Below, one piece after another: positions 9,994-17,701 of a stretch of 64,000 nt of DNA. The stretch lies in the NCBI RefSeq assembly GCF_011764485.1, contig NZ_AP022848.1, positions 3,190,001 to 3,254,000 of the forward strand, in the 5' to 3' direction. This DNA is from Bosea sp. ANAM02. Its GTDB lineage: Bacteria; Pseudomonadota; Alphaproteobacteria; Rhizobiales; Beijerinckiaceae. A program made the translations under genes and the position numbers. The notes beneath the pieces were generated by a model. The model was not told the origin of the DNA, searched no databases, and saw nothing but the letters and a program-made list of their open reading frames with translations. Position 1 is the stretch's first letter; each line of letters opens with the position of its first letter.

Positions 9994-10014
9994 GGCAAAC
10001 TCTGGGAGACGTTG

Positions 10015-10734
10015 ATGGCCAGGAAGCTCTACAGCGACCAGCAACTGATCGGCCGTCAAGGCGAAGCCTTGGTCAAGGCGCGCCTCCATGCGATGGGCTT
10101 CGCCTTCAACCCGTCCGACACCATGGAGGCCGGTGTCGATGGCACCTTGGAGATTCGGGACCCAGTCTCCAAGGCCGCCACCGGCAAGCTCATCGCGGTC
10201 CAGATCAAAACTACCCAATCCGGCGACTACACGCGCGAAACCGGGTCGAGCCTCGAATATCTCTGCGACCCCGAGGATGTCGTCTACTGGCGCGAGTGGA
10301 CGATACCGGTGATCGTTGTGCTCGTCCGTCTTAGCGACGATAGCATGTTCTGGAAGGCTACACGGGACGGGGAAGCACCAGACGGGCGCCGGCTCCGCAT
10401 CGACAAGTCCGCAGACGTTTTCGACTCGTCCGCGGTCGGGGATCTAGCCGCCCTTGCAGTCGACACCGACCGGTTCGGCGTCTGGATGCCGCCGCTCAAG
10501 AGTGGCGAGCCGTTGCACGTGAACCTGCTCCGTATCGACTTGCCGAGTACGATCTACACGGCCGCCTCCACGGTTCGGAGCGGGCGGGAGGCGCGCGCGG
10601 AACTGCTCAGGCATCACCCGAACCCTCCGGATGAATGGGTGCTGCGTGCGGGACCCTTATCTCCTTCGCCGATCCGCGCGCCACGGTGCTCAAGAACATC
10701 GTCGACATCGACACCGTCGAAGAGGAGCGTATAG
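10015..10734 (+). CDS. DREN (DUF4365) nuclease part of a DREN-APAZ effector, 5' fragment of a frameshifted gene
   Basis: The ATG at 10015 (GGGAG 6 bases upstream) opens a PD-(D/E)XK-type DUF4365 domain. Visible catalytic positions are E17 in GRQGEALV, D42 in GVDGTLE and Q63-x-K65 in VQIKT. In SPARDA systems this DREN domain is the DNase/RNase unleashed when the partner short Argonaute binds guide and target. The frame runs to 10734, but after about residue 213 (WVLRAG) the sequence turns into Pro/Ser/Arg nonsense. The true continuation lies in the -1 frame from about 10653 and forms the APAZ part. Either one base of a G run is lost, inactivating the gene, or ribosomes slip. Confidence 0.75.
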   Translation: MARKLYSDQQLIGRQGEALVKARLHAMGFAFNPSDTMEAGVDGTLEIRDPVSKAATGKLIAVQIKTTQSGDYTRETGSSLEYLCDPEDVVYWREWTIPVIVVLVRLSDDSMFWKATRDGEAPDGRRLRIDKSADVFDSSAVGDLAALAVDTDRFGVWMPPLKSGEPLHVNLLRIDLPSTIYTAASTVRSGREARAELLRHHPNPPDEWVLRAGPLSPSPIRAPRCSRTSSTSTPSKRSV

Positions 10735-11351
10735 ACGCCATCGCTTTCCCGGATGACGAGGCGGACGAGCATCAGTTCATCGGCCTGCTGGGACGGGCCC
10801 TCCGGACGCAGCTCGATAGCAGCCTTGTCTTCGACAAAGACCAAGGCGCCTATCACTTCCCAGCGGCGCCCGAAGGCATCGGCGTCACCTACGCATATCG
10901 CAGCCTGAAGCAGGCGACCTCGGCGGAGGTGGTCAAGGTCTACAAGAACACCAAGGACGACACCAAGATCAACTACGTCCGCCATCACGCCTTCGTGCCT
11001 CGCTTTTGGCGCCTGGGCGACAACTGGTATCTCTCGGTCACGCCGACCTTCGTGTTCACACGCGACGGCGTGCGTCCGGATCGATACGCGGCCGACCGAC
11101 TGACCAAGAAGAAGAAGCTCGAAAAGAATCAGGCGATCCTGGGCCAGTTCGTGATGTGGCGTCGCTTCCTCTGCGGGGAAAGCATCGAGCCCGCCATCGA
11201 CCTCTTCGGGACGCCCCTGCCCTCGGAACAGGGTTCGATCCGCCTCTGCCCAGTCGATGCGATCCAATCCCCGCGAAGCGTGCCCGAACGGCAGTGGCGC
11301 GTCCGTGACCCGGCCTCAGCCTCGACCGACCAGGAGGAGCTTTCGGTGTGA
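10635..11351 (+). CDS. APAZ part of the DREN-APAZ effector, 3' fragment of a frameshifted gene
   Basis: An open frame whose true homologous sequence begins at about 10653 (TLISFADPRATVLKN). The ATG at 10635 has no ribosome site and probably is not used. The segment, with RYRSLK-type and VRHHAFVPRFWRLGD blocks followed by YLSVTPTFVFTRDG and an ILGQFVMWRRFL helix, fits APAZ, the N/L1/L2-like module that docks short Argonautes. That assignment rests on architecture and position, since APAZ is too divergent to prove by eye. The stop overlaps the pAgo GTG start (GTGA at 11348), so translation is coupled. Confidence 0.68.
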   Translation: MGAACGTLISFADPRATVLKNIVDIDTVEEERIDAIAFPDDEADEHQFIGLLGRALRTQLDSSLVFDKDQGAYHFPAAPEGIGVTYAYRSLKQATSAEVVKVYKNTKDDTKINYVRHHAFVPRFWRLGDNWYLSVTPTFVFTRDGVRPDRYAADRLTKKKKLEKNQAILGQFVMWRRFLCGESIEPAIDLFGTPLPSEQGSIRLCPVDAIQSPRSVPERQWRVRDPASASTDQEELSV

Positions 11352-12802
11352 CCTTCCCCTTGGATGTGTTCGATGAGCCGATGCTGGAGTTCGGCGGCGG
11401 CGGCCGCGCCATCGACCCACGCATGGGTCTTATGGAATTCGGACCGCTCCAGCCCGGCACCGGCGACAACGTCCGGCTCGCCGTGATCGGCACAGCCGAG
11501 ACGGTGGACGGCTTCGAACGTTTCGCGGAGCGGTGCCGCGCAGGGATCGAGGCGCCGGCAGGGCGGCTCGCTAACCTTCGGCCCCATTTCCCGGGTCTCG
11601 GGAATGCCAACCCGTTCCAATGCACTTTCGAGGTCGAGGCGGGCGGCAGAGCGGTTCTGCCCCGTCGCGACATTGAGCGAGTTCTCAAGGAGCGCGATGA
11701 TAACGCGGCGGTGCGGGCCGCGGTTGAGTTGTTCGTAGAACATGCGGTTGCGATCCACGAGAGCTCGGCCCGTCCCGACGCCGTGGTCTGCGCCTTGCCG
11801 ACCGAGCTGATCGAGCGCGTCGTCAACGACACCGTCATGTCGGACGGCGACGACGAGCCGCTGCCCGAGAACGTCCCCGCCGGCCAGCCCCTCGACTTTC
11901 GCGACTTGCTCAAGGCACGCACCGTCCACTTGCGCAGCCCGACCCAGATCATTTGGCCGACAACTTGGGACGACAATCAGAAGATCAACCGCAAGCTTAA
12001 TGGCCGTGTCCGCCGCAATCAGGATCCGGCGACGCGAGCGTGGAACCTGTTCAACGCCCTCTTCTACAAGGCCGGCCGCGTGCCCTGGCGCTTGGCGACG
12101 CCTGAGGACAGCCTGAAGACGAGCTATTGCGGGATCAGCTTCTATCGCGACGAGACTGGTCAGCACCTCCTGACCAGTTCCGCGCAAATGTTCGACGAGC
12201 GCGGCAAGGGACTGATCCTCAAGGGCGGGCGGGCCCGCACCGAGCGCAACGAGCGTCATCCCTATCTGACCCGAGCGGACGCCTACGATCTCCTCCGTCG
12301 CGCGCTGGACGCTTACCGTCGGCACCACCGCCATTTCCCGGCGCGGCTCATCCTTTTCAAGACCGCTCGCTTCCATGCCGAAGAGGTCGATGGTTTCGAA
12401 GCGGCCATCGAGGAGGCCAGCATCGACATGCGAGACTTCGTCTGGATTTACGAGAACTCGCCGCTGATGATCATGCGTGAGGGGGACTATCCACCGCTTC
12501 GGGGCAGCCTCGTCGATCTCGGCCGGGAGAGCATGTTGTACACCCGGGGGAGCGTGCCCTTCTTCAAAACCTATCCGGGCATGCGCGTGCCGCGGCCGCT
12601 GATAATCCGCCCGCACCGCCAAGATTCGACTAACCGTGATATCGCCGCAGAGACGCTGGCTCTCACGAAGATGAACTGGAATTCGACCCAGTTTGACGGC
12701 GCGTCGCCGATCACGCTGCAGGCTGCACGGCGAGTGGGGCGCATTCTGAAGCACATTCCGCAGGGCTTCGACGTACAGAGCGACTACCGGCACTTCATTT
12801 GA
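11348..12802 (+). CDS. Short prokaryotic Argonaute (MID-PIWI), SPARDA-like
   Basis: A 484-residue protein with the length and layout of short pAgos. The GTG at 11348 has GGAGGAG 9 bases upstream. The PIWI end is diagnostic: LTKMNWNST followed by SPITLQAARRVGRI at about residues 439-468. Earlier PIWI blocks are CALPTELIERVV (about 155), GISFYRDETG (about 260) and LILFKTARFH (about 335). The first and third catalytic Asp positions appear as Ser and Thr, so target cleavage is unlikely, as in other short pAgos that act as guide-directed sensors. With the DREN-APAZ partner it would detect invading nucleic acid and trigger collateral degradation and cell death. Confidence 0.88.
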   Translation: MTFPLDVFDEPMLEFGGGGRAIDPRMGLMEFGPLQPGTGDNVRLAVIGTAETVDGFERFAERCRAGIEAPAGRLANLRPHFPGLGNANPFQCTFEVEAGGRAVLPRRDIERVLKERDDNAAVRAAVELFVEHAVAIHESSARPDAVVCALPTELIERVVNDTVMSDGDDEPLPENVPAGQPLDFRDLLKARTVHLRSPTQIIWPTTWDDNQKINRKLNGRVRRNQDPATRAWNLFNALFYKAGRVPWRLATPEDSLKTSYCGISFYRDETGQHLLTSSAQMFDERGKGLILKGGRARTERNERHPYLTRADAYDLLRRALDAYRRHHRHFPARLILFKTARFHAEEVDGFEAAIEEASIDMRDFVWIYENSPLMIMREGDYPPLRGSLVDLGRESMLYTRGSVPFFKTYPGMRVPRPLIIRPHRQDSTNRDIAAETLALTKMNWNSTQFDGASPITLQAARRVGRILKHIPQGFDVQSDYRHFI

Positions 12803-13082
12803 GCGCCGTCGCGGTCACACCGCTAGAATGGCAACTGCCAAGTCTAAGATTGGATGGATTTTCCGATCCCGGGGATCCAGCGACCACAACCCCTCGGTGC
12901 CGACCAGCCAGAGTTGGCCCATTCCCGACATCCGCGGCGTCCGGTTTCAGGCCGTCCGGTGGAAGTCCCTTCATTTTCCTGCCGGTTATAAGATCTGCCC
13001 GGATGAATCAAATATCCCTAAGCTTAGCTCCATGATCGGTCGCTTGCTGCCTCGGAACTGATGCCCCCAATCATTTATGCTC

Positions 13083-13111
13083 TTGACATGGAGGCTTGAC
13101 GACGCTACTTT
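13083..13111 (+). promoter_or_regulatory. Candidate promoter ahead of the first 45-bp palindrome
   Basis: TTGACA (13083-13088) and TACTTT (13106-13111) are spaced by 17 bases. Transcription from about 13118 would begin with the palindrome at 13122-13166. It faces the abiE genes. Confidence 0.4.
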
Positions 13112-13121
13112 CTTAAAGCCA

Positions 13122-13166
13122 ACTCGCCAATATGAAATGTCCTTAGGACATTTCATATTGGCGAGT
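13122..13166. promoter_or_regulatory. 45-bp perfect palindrome 1 (21-bp arms, TTA centre)
   Basis: The left arm begins ACTCGCCAATATG and ends AATGTCC; the right arm is its exact reverse complement around TTA. The inner AATGTCC-TTA-GGACATT is identical to that of the palindrome 110 bases downstream. It is probably an operator for the autoregulatory AbiEi antitoxin or a structured RNA. No T-tract follows. Confidence 0.7.
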
Positions 13167-13221
13167 GAAGAAAATCAGATTCTATCGTAATTTCAGAGAC
13201 ATTTGATCGGCAGAATGAAAA

Positions 13222-13250
13222 TTGACATCCAGTGTGCCTACCGGTAATGT
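13222..13250 (+). promoter_or_regulatory. Candidate abiE promoter
   Basis: TTGACA (13222-13227) and TAATGT (13245-13250) are separated by the optimal 17 bases. The predicted start is near 13257, 20 bases before the abiEi GTG. The -10 box lies inside the left arm of palindrome 2, so a protein bound there would block RNA polymerase. Confidence 0.6.
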
Positions 13251-13276
13251 CCTTAGGACATTACCGGTAGGCACAC
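13232..13276. promoter_or_regulatory. 45-bp perfect palindrome 2 (21-bp arms, TTA centre), abiE operator candidate
   Basis: The left arm begins GTGTGCCTACCGG and ends AATGTCC; the right arm mirrors it exactly. It covers the -10 box and ends one base before the abiEi start codon. Compared with palindrome 1, nine of 21 arm positions differ, yet every change is compensated in the other arm. Symmetry is therefore retained while sequence drifts. Confidence 0.75.
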
Positions 13277-14266
13277 GTGATTGGAATTGATGCTGCACTG
13301 AGGAAGATGCTTGTCGCAGAGCGGCGGCCCGTTGTCACGGAATATGCCTTATTCCTAATGTTGCGGCAGTTGGTGCAAGATAGAGCCCTTGGCAATGTGC
13401 CGATCCGGGCTACGAAAAGCTCCACCACAGCGAACAGAGACGTACTGCGGGGCCGCATCCGCTCCCTGCTGAAAAACCGGTACGCCCGGCCCGACGAAGA
13501 CTTCTATCCAGGCGTCAACGACGGAGAGCCGCGCGATCCCAGCGCGGGTGGTCAGCATTATAAGGTGCTGCGTATCGCCGATGTGCCGGATGCCAGTGCG
13601 GAGGAGATCAGCGCACTGGTCGATCCCTTCTGCTACCTATCCCATCTCTCCGCCATGCAGCGATACGGATTGACCAATCGCAGCCCCGCTGGGTTGGTCA
13701 TTTCGAGCCCGGAGGTGAAGTTGTGGCGCGAGCTTCGCGATGCGAAAATCGCGACGGACTACGCGGGGTCGAAGGTCGATGACGGTTATTTAGGGGGCGC
13801 ACCGACCCGCATTCCGCTGGAGAAGATCGAGCTGCCCGAACAACTGCGCGGGCGGCCGGTCGACCGACACACGACCAAGCATCCGACCGAGCTGAGGCCG
13901 ATCCGAGGGTCCTTCGCCCGGATACCTGCGATCGGCGAGGTGTTCGTCCAGATGATCGACCGGCCAGAGCTTTGCGGCGGCATCAATCATGTCCTTGAGG
14001 TGTGGGCTGCCGAAGCCAAGACCTATCTGAACGAGGTCATCAAGGCGGTCGACGGCCACGACCAGAGCATCATCAAGGTGCGAGCGGGGTATCTCTTGGA
14101 AGCCCTGGCGGGCGCCAGCGATCCCCGGATCGACGCCTGGCAAAAATTTGCCCAACGAGGGGGCTCCCGCAAACTCGATTCCAGCGCCCCCTACTTGGCA
14201 ATCTTCTCGGAGAAGTGGATGCTCTCCGTGAATGTCGAATCCGAATTCCTCCCCAGCACCCGTTGA
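13277..14266 (+). CDS. AbiEi-like antitoxin/autorepressor of a type IV toxin-antitoxin system
   Basis: A 329-residue protein immediately upstream of, and overlapping, an AbiEii toxin gene. AbiEi proteins have an N-terminal winged helix that binds inverted repeats in their own promoter and a C-terminal antitoxin domain that prevents toxin action without stable binding. Here the N-terminus could fold as a helical DNA-binding unit, and a YLSHLSAMQRYGLTNRSP segment (about residues 118-135) resembles the conserved core of AbiEi-like proteins. The start is the GTG at 13277, because an in-frame TAG precedes it at 13268; ATG at 13307 with GAGG close by is the alternative. The family call leans on gene order. 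Confidence 0.7.
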   Translation: MIGIDAALRKMLVAERRPVVTEYALFLMLRQLVQDRALGNVPIRATKSSTTANRDVLRGRIRSLLKNRYARPDEDFYPGVNDGEPRDPSAGGQHYKVLRIADVPDASAEEISALVDPFCYLSHLSAMQRYGLTNRSPAGLVISSPEVKLWRELRDAKIATDYAGSKVDDGYLGGAPTRIPLEKIELPEQLRGRPVDRHTTKHPTELRPIRGSFARIPAIGEVFVQMIDRPELCGGINHVLEVWAAEAKTYLNEVIKAVDGHDQSIIKVRAGYLLEALAGASDPRIDAWQKFAQRGGSRKLDSSAPYLAIFSEKWMLSVNVESEFLPSTR

Positions 14267-15113
14267 TCTTGATGCCTGGGTCGATGCCGTCTCGGCCGAT
14301 CCCGTGCGACATCGCCAGCGTCAGGTGACTCATATCCTCCTGCACGCGGTCTCCCGCACGCCGGAGCTGCGCGATGCCCTCTATCTAAAGGGCGGCATCC
14401 TGATGTCCGCGGTCTATGGCAGCAGCCGCCAGACCGGCGACGTCGATTTCACGGCCGGGGTCGCGCCCGAACCCTTTGCGACCGAGATCCGGGATAAGCT
14501 CGACCAGGCGATGGCGTCGGCCGCAGTGGATCTCGGCTACCTCGACTTGCTCATGCGGGTTCAGAGGATCTCGCGCGAACCGGGCAAGACCTTTGAGACC
14601 GCCCGAGGCTCAGCCCTGCAAATGACCGTCGGCATCGCGGAGAAGGGCACCGGCACCGAAAAATGGTTCGACAAGGGCCAGGCGACGGAGGTCCTAGGGA
14701 TCGATATCTCCTTCAAGGAGCCGGTGATCAATGTGCAAGTCCTGGAAGTGGGGCACACCGAGGGGACCGTGCACGCCTACAGCCTTGAGGAGCTGATCGC
14801 GGAGAAGCTGCGGGCCCTGGTCCAACAGGTGATCCGGAAACGCCAGCGACGTCAGGACGTCTACGATATCGCTTGGCTGATCGAGCACGTCTCGCTTGAT
14901 GATGCAGCCAGGACGCGAGTGCTGGATGCCTTGATGGAGAAGGCCAAAGCCCGCGATGTAGTCGTTGACCGGGACACCTTCGAAAACCCAGAGATCAAGC
15001 GGCTGGCGCAAGCAAATTGGCATACGTTGGAGGTTGAAATCGGCAGATTGCCGGATTTCGATAAGATGTATGCCATTGTGCAAGCGTTTTATCGCTCCTT
15101 GCCTTGGGAGTAG
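14232..15113 (+). CDS. AbiEii/AbiGii-family nucleotidyltransferase toxin
   Basis: A 293-residue DUF1814-type nucleotidyltransferase. The fold signature is clear: LKGG at residues 52-55, then GSSRQTGDVDF at 63-73 with the G-S and D70-x-D72 metal-binding pair. A SLEELIAEKLRAL segment (about 178-190) with a Lys-rich following helix and YDIAWL matches the conserved family end. AbiEii toxins modify tRNA 3' ends or otherwise use NTPs to stop growth after phage infection. The gene overlaps abiEi by 35 bases, so production is coupled and the antitoxin is made first. Confidence 0.88.
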   Translation: MSNPNSSPAPVDLDAWVDAVSADPVRHRQRQVTHILLHAVSRTPELRDALYLKGGILMSAVYGSSRQTGDVDFTAGVAPEPFATEIRDKLDQAMASAAVDLGYLDLLMRVQRISREPGKTFETARGSALQMTVGIAEKGTGTEKWFDKGQATEVLGIDISFKEPVINVQVLEVGHTEGTVHAYSLEELIAEKLRALVQQVIRKRQRRQDVYDIAWLIEHVSLDDAARTRVLDALMEKAKARDVVVDRDTFENPEIKRLAQANWHTLEVEIGRLPDFDKMYAIVQAFYRSLPWE

Positions 15114-15339
15114 CGGGGCATCGCTTACAGAGATTTTGCAGAAGATCATTTCCTCCTTCATTCTGTTCTGCGATTCCGGGTGCGAGCAGGACCCCACCGA
15201 CGCCGACAGCATCCGGCTATAGGCCGTCACCTCGGGGCGAGATTCGAGTCGAAGGTGAAAAGGCTATTGGGCTGCCGCACTGGCAAAATGCCCACGTTCG
15301 TGCTCGTCGCGCGACAAGCTGCTCCAGAACCGCTTTTGG

Positions 15340-16797
15340 TTAAGCGCTTCTCGATCTGGGCGCCGTCAAAGCCGACTTGCCCAGGTCGGACGGCGTGTGA
15401 CGCTTGCCCTGGACGCGGAACAGCACGACCGTCTTCTCGATCGAACTGTCCGCCACGGTTCGATGGTGAACTGAGATCTGATCCCGGATGTCGGGCTGGG
15501 CGCCCTTCCTGTCGAAAAGTTCGAGCACCATCAGAATGGCAAAGCTGACATTGGTGCTCTGATAAGCGATCGCTTGGGGTCCGTACTCGTCGACGAGCTG
15601 ATCCGATGACCGTTTGGAGAACGATCGTTTGAGCTCGGCCGTGGTTTTCATCCACCGGAACGTGAACAGGACATCGACCCGCCCTCCGCCCAAATCCCTC
15701 GCTTCTGGGATGCAGATCTGCGCAAGCGCCGAGCCCATGAGGAAATTGATGAAGTCGTGCTGGAGATCCGCTTCCAGCGGAGGGTTATCTGTGCTGCGGT
15801 TGAACAGGTAGGCAACCAAGGGAAAGGTCGCGACACTTAAATCGTGACGCGCGACGAGGAAGCGGGTCGTATGCAGTAGGACTACGTCAAAGAATCTCCG
15901 AGCGTCCTCGTGCTTTGCGTAGTCGCCATTCTCCATGAGCCCGGCGGTTGCGGCCTCCAGAACCTCAATGCAGCTCCGGGATGCTGTCTCATTCAAGATC
16001 GATAGGGCGTCCGCCTCGATCCGCGCAACGATCGTCGCCTGCTCGCTCGCCGGAAGGCGCTCAATGATGGCGGCGGTCGGTGAGCTGCCGACCACCGCCC
16101 CCGAAGGGCGGTGTGAAACGAGGTCTTCTCGGGCGCGAGTGACCAGCTCTCGGAGCGCGTCTGCATCCGGCAGCAAGTCAGACGACCAATTCTCGGCGAT
16201 CCATAGTTCCAGAATATCGAGAGAGCGGAGCTCCTTCTGCATGCTGCCGAGGATCCGCGGCCGTAGCAACTCCTCGAGGCCGCCAGCGGTGTTCCGTCGA
16301 AACATGCTCCGACTGGCGGTGTAGATCGAAAGGAGCTCGTCCTCCAAGGTGGCAGCAATGCTGATCCAGGCGGAGCGGGACAGCTTGCTCACCAAGCTTT
16401 CAAGCCGCAGCGCGAGCGACGACCAGTGGACGCGCTCACTGTCCTTGATCGACAGCCATGAGCCCGTCTCCGCATCGCGATCTGATCGCATCAGATGGGC
16501 CGTGTACTCGAACGCGGCATGCTGGATCGCATCGACGTAGGTGGCCAGATCGCCATCCTGACCAGTGTGGAAATCGACCAGCACGTCGAGGCAGCTTCTG
16601 TAGAGCTTGGCATCGATGCGGCTCTCGGACGCCTGTTCCGCGCGCTCGAAGAAGAGTTGCGCCTGACGAAATGCCGATAGGGCGGCTTCCGGAGTCGTTG
16701 CCTCCATGCCAGCACGAAGAGCGTCGAGGCCAAGTTCGAAAAGCGCTTCGTCCATCGCCTCCTCGACGTTCACGAGACGCGTCAGGAGCTCCCTCAA
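15340..16797 (-). CDS. PD-(D/E)XK-like nuclease domain protein, 5' end disturbed
   Basis: A 485-residue protein I do not recognise as a named family. The N-terminal 330 residues are helical and acidic, perhaps a sensor or scaffold. The C-terminal third has a restriction-endonuclease-like core: E in LEADLQHDF (about 340), GGGRVDVLF (about 369-377) and TTAELKR (about 383-389), i.e. E, D and E-x-K. The first possible start is a TTG at 16797 without a ribosome site. The frame stays open upstream into the IS21 end, where it stops at 16846. The authentic N-terminus was therefore probably lost when the IS arrived. Position in the island suggests a defence role. Confidence 0.55.
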   Translation of the reverse strand: MRELLTRLVNVEEAMDEALFELGLDALRAGMEATTPEAALSAFRQAQLFFERAEQASESRIDAKLYRSCLDVLVDFHTGQDGDLATYVDAIQHAAFEYTAHLMRSDRDAETGSWLSIKDSERVHWSSLALRLESLVSKLSRSAWISIAATLEDELLSIYTASRSMFRRNTAGGLEELLRPRILGSMQKELRSLDILELWIAENWSSDLLPDADALRELVTRAREDLVSHRPSGAVVGSSPTAAIIERLPASEQATIVARIEADALSILNETASRSCIEVLEAATAGLMENGDYAKHEDARRFFDVVLLHTTRFLVARHDLSVATFPLVAYLFNRSTDNPPLEADLQHDFINFLMGSALAQICIPEARDLGGGRVDVLFTFRWMKTTAELKRSFSKRSSDQLVDEYGPQAIAYQSTNVSFAILMVLELFDRKGAQPDIRDQISVHHRTVADSSIEKTVVLFRVQGKRHTPSDLGKSALTAPRSRSA

Positions 16798-16845
16798 TTC
16801 CTCGAGGGGGGCGTACGTGTCAAATCGCGTTGAAGGGCAGCCCCC

Positions 16846-16872
16846 TTATCGCATTGAAGGCTAGCCCCCCTG
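16846..16872 (+). repeat. IS21 left inner terminal repeat
   Basis: TTATCGCATTGAAGG followed by CTAGCCCCCCTG. A second, diverged copy of the GCGTTGAAGGGCAGCCCCC type precedes it at about 16826-16845, the multiple-repeat end structure usual for IS21. Confidence 0.75.
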
Positions 16873-16972
16873 CAAGCCTGGTCGGACGTGCCGGGATCGC
16901 CCCGGCTGAGCTGGTCAGGGTTGCTGGGCCGGGGCGATTTCGGCGTCCAGCTCGCGAAGGTCTCGGGAGCGT

Positions 16973-17701
16973 TCAGGCGCGGTTCTTGAAGCGCCAACTC
17001 TCGTTGCCGGTCTCAATGATGTCGCAGTGATGCGTGAGCCGATCCAACATCGCAGTCGTCATCTTGGCGTCGGTGAAAATCTGGGGCCAGTCGGCGAAGG
17101 CGAGATTGGTGGTGATGATGATCGAGGTGTTCTCGTAGAGCTTGCTGATCAGGTGGAAGAGCAACTGCGCGCCGGCCTGACTGAAGGGCAGATAGCCGAG
17201 CTCGTCGATGACGACGAGATCCTGGCGCAGCAGGGCTTCGACGATGCGTCCGCTCTTGCCGGCGGCCTTCTCCTGTTCGAGCTGATTGACCAGGTCGACG
17301 AGGTTGAAGAAGCGGCCGCGGGCGCGCGCCCGGATGACGGCGGCGGCGATCGCGATGGCGAGATGGGTCTTTCCCGTTCCGGTGCCGCCGATCAGGATGA
17401 GATTGCGCCTGGCGTCGATGAACTCGCCGGTGGCGAGCTCGCGGATGTGTCCCTCGTCCACCGGCGTGTCGTCGAAGATGAAGGCATCGAGATCCTTCAG
17501 AACCGGGAATCTGGCGCCGCTGATGCGATAGTTGATTGAACGCGACTGGCGATGGGTCAGCTCCGCGCGGATCAGGCTCGCCAGCAGGGGATAGATCTCC
17601 TCGCGGCGGTTCAGGCCTTTGCCGGCGATCTCGTCGAAGCTGGCGCGCATGCCGTAGAGCTTGAGGCTGGTCATCGCCTCGATCAGTTGGTGGCGTTCCA
17701 T
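16973..17701 (-). CDS. istB: IS21-family helper ATPase IstB
   Basis: An AAA+ ATPase of 242 residues that remodels target DNA for the IstA transposase. Walker [10 protein letters not shown] lies near residue 105 and Walker [12 protein letters not shown] near 163, followed by IIITTNLAF (sensor 1) and a C-terminal [10 protein letters not shown] block. Full length for the family. It overlaps the end of istA by 19 bases, the usual arrangement. Confidence 0.95.
   Translation of the reverse strand: MERHQLIEAMTSLKLYGMRASFDEIAGKGLNRREEIYPLLASLIRAELTHRQSRSINYRISGARFPVLKDLDAFIFDDTPVDEGHIRELATGEFIDARRNLILIGGTGTGKTHLAIAIAAAVIRARARGRFFNLVDLVNQLEQEKAAGKSGRIVEALLRQDLVVIDELGYLPFSQAGAQLLFHLISKLYENTSIIITTNLAFADWPQIFTDAKMTTAMLDRLTHHCDIIETGNESWRFKNRA

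Noticed and set aside
12828..13061. 77-codon frame between the pAgo gene and the palindromes
   Set aside because: No ribosome site, no conserved pattern, composition not like a coding region of its neighbours.
13122..13166. Intrinsic terminator of the pAgo operon
   Set aside because: Very stable stem but no T-tract on either side, and it lies over 300 bases after the pAgo stop.
13122..13276. CRISPR-like or tandem repeat array
   Set aside because: Only two units, each a self-palindrome with different arms and no spacers of uniform size beyond one interval.
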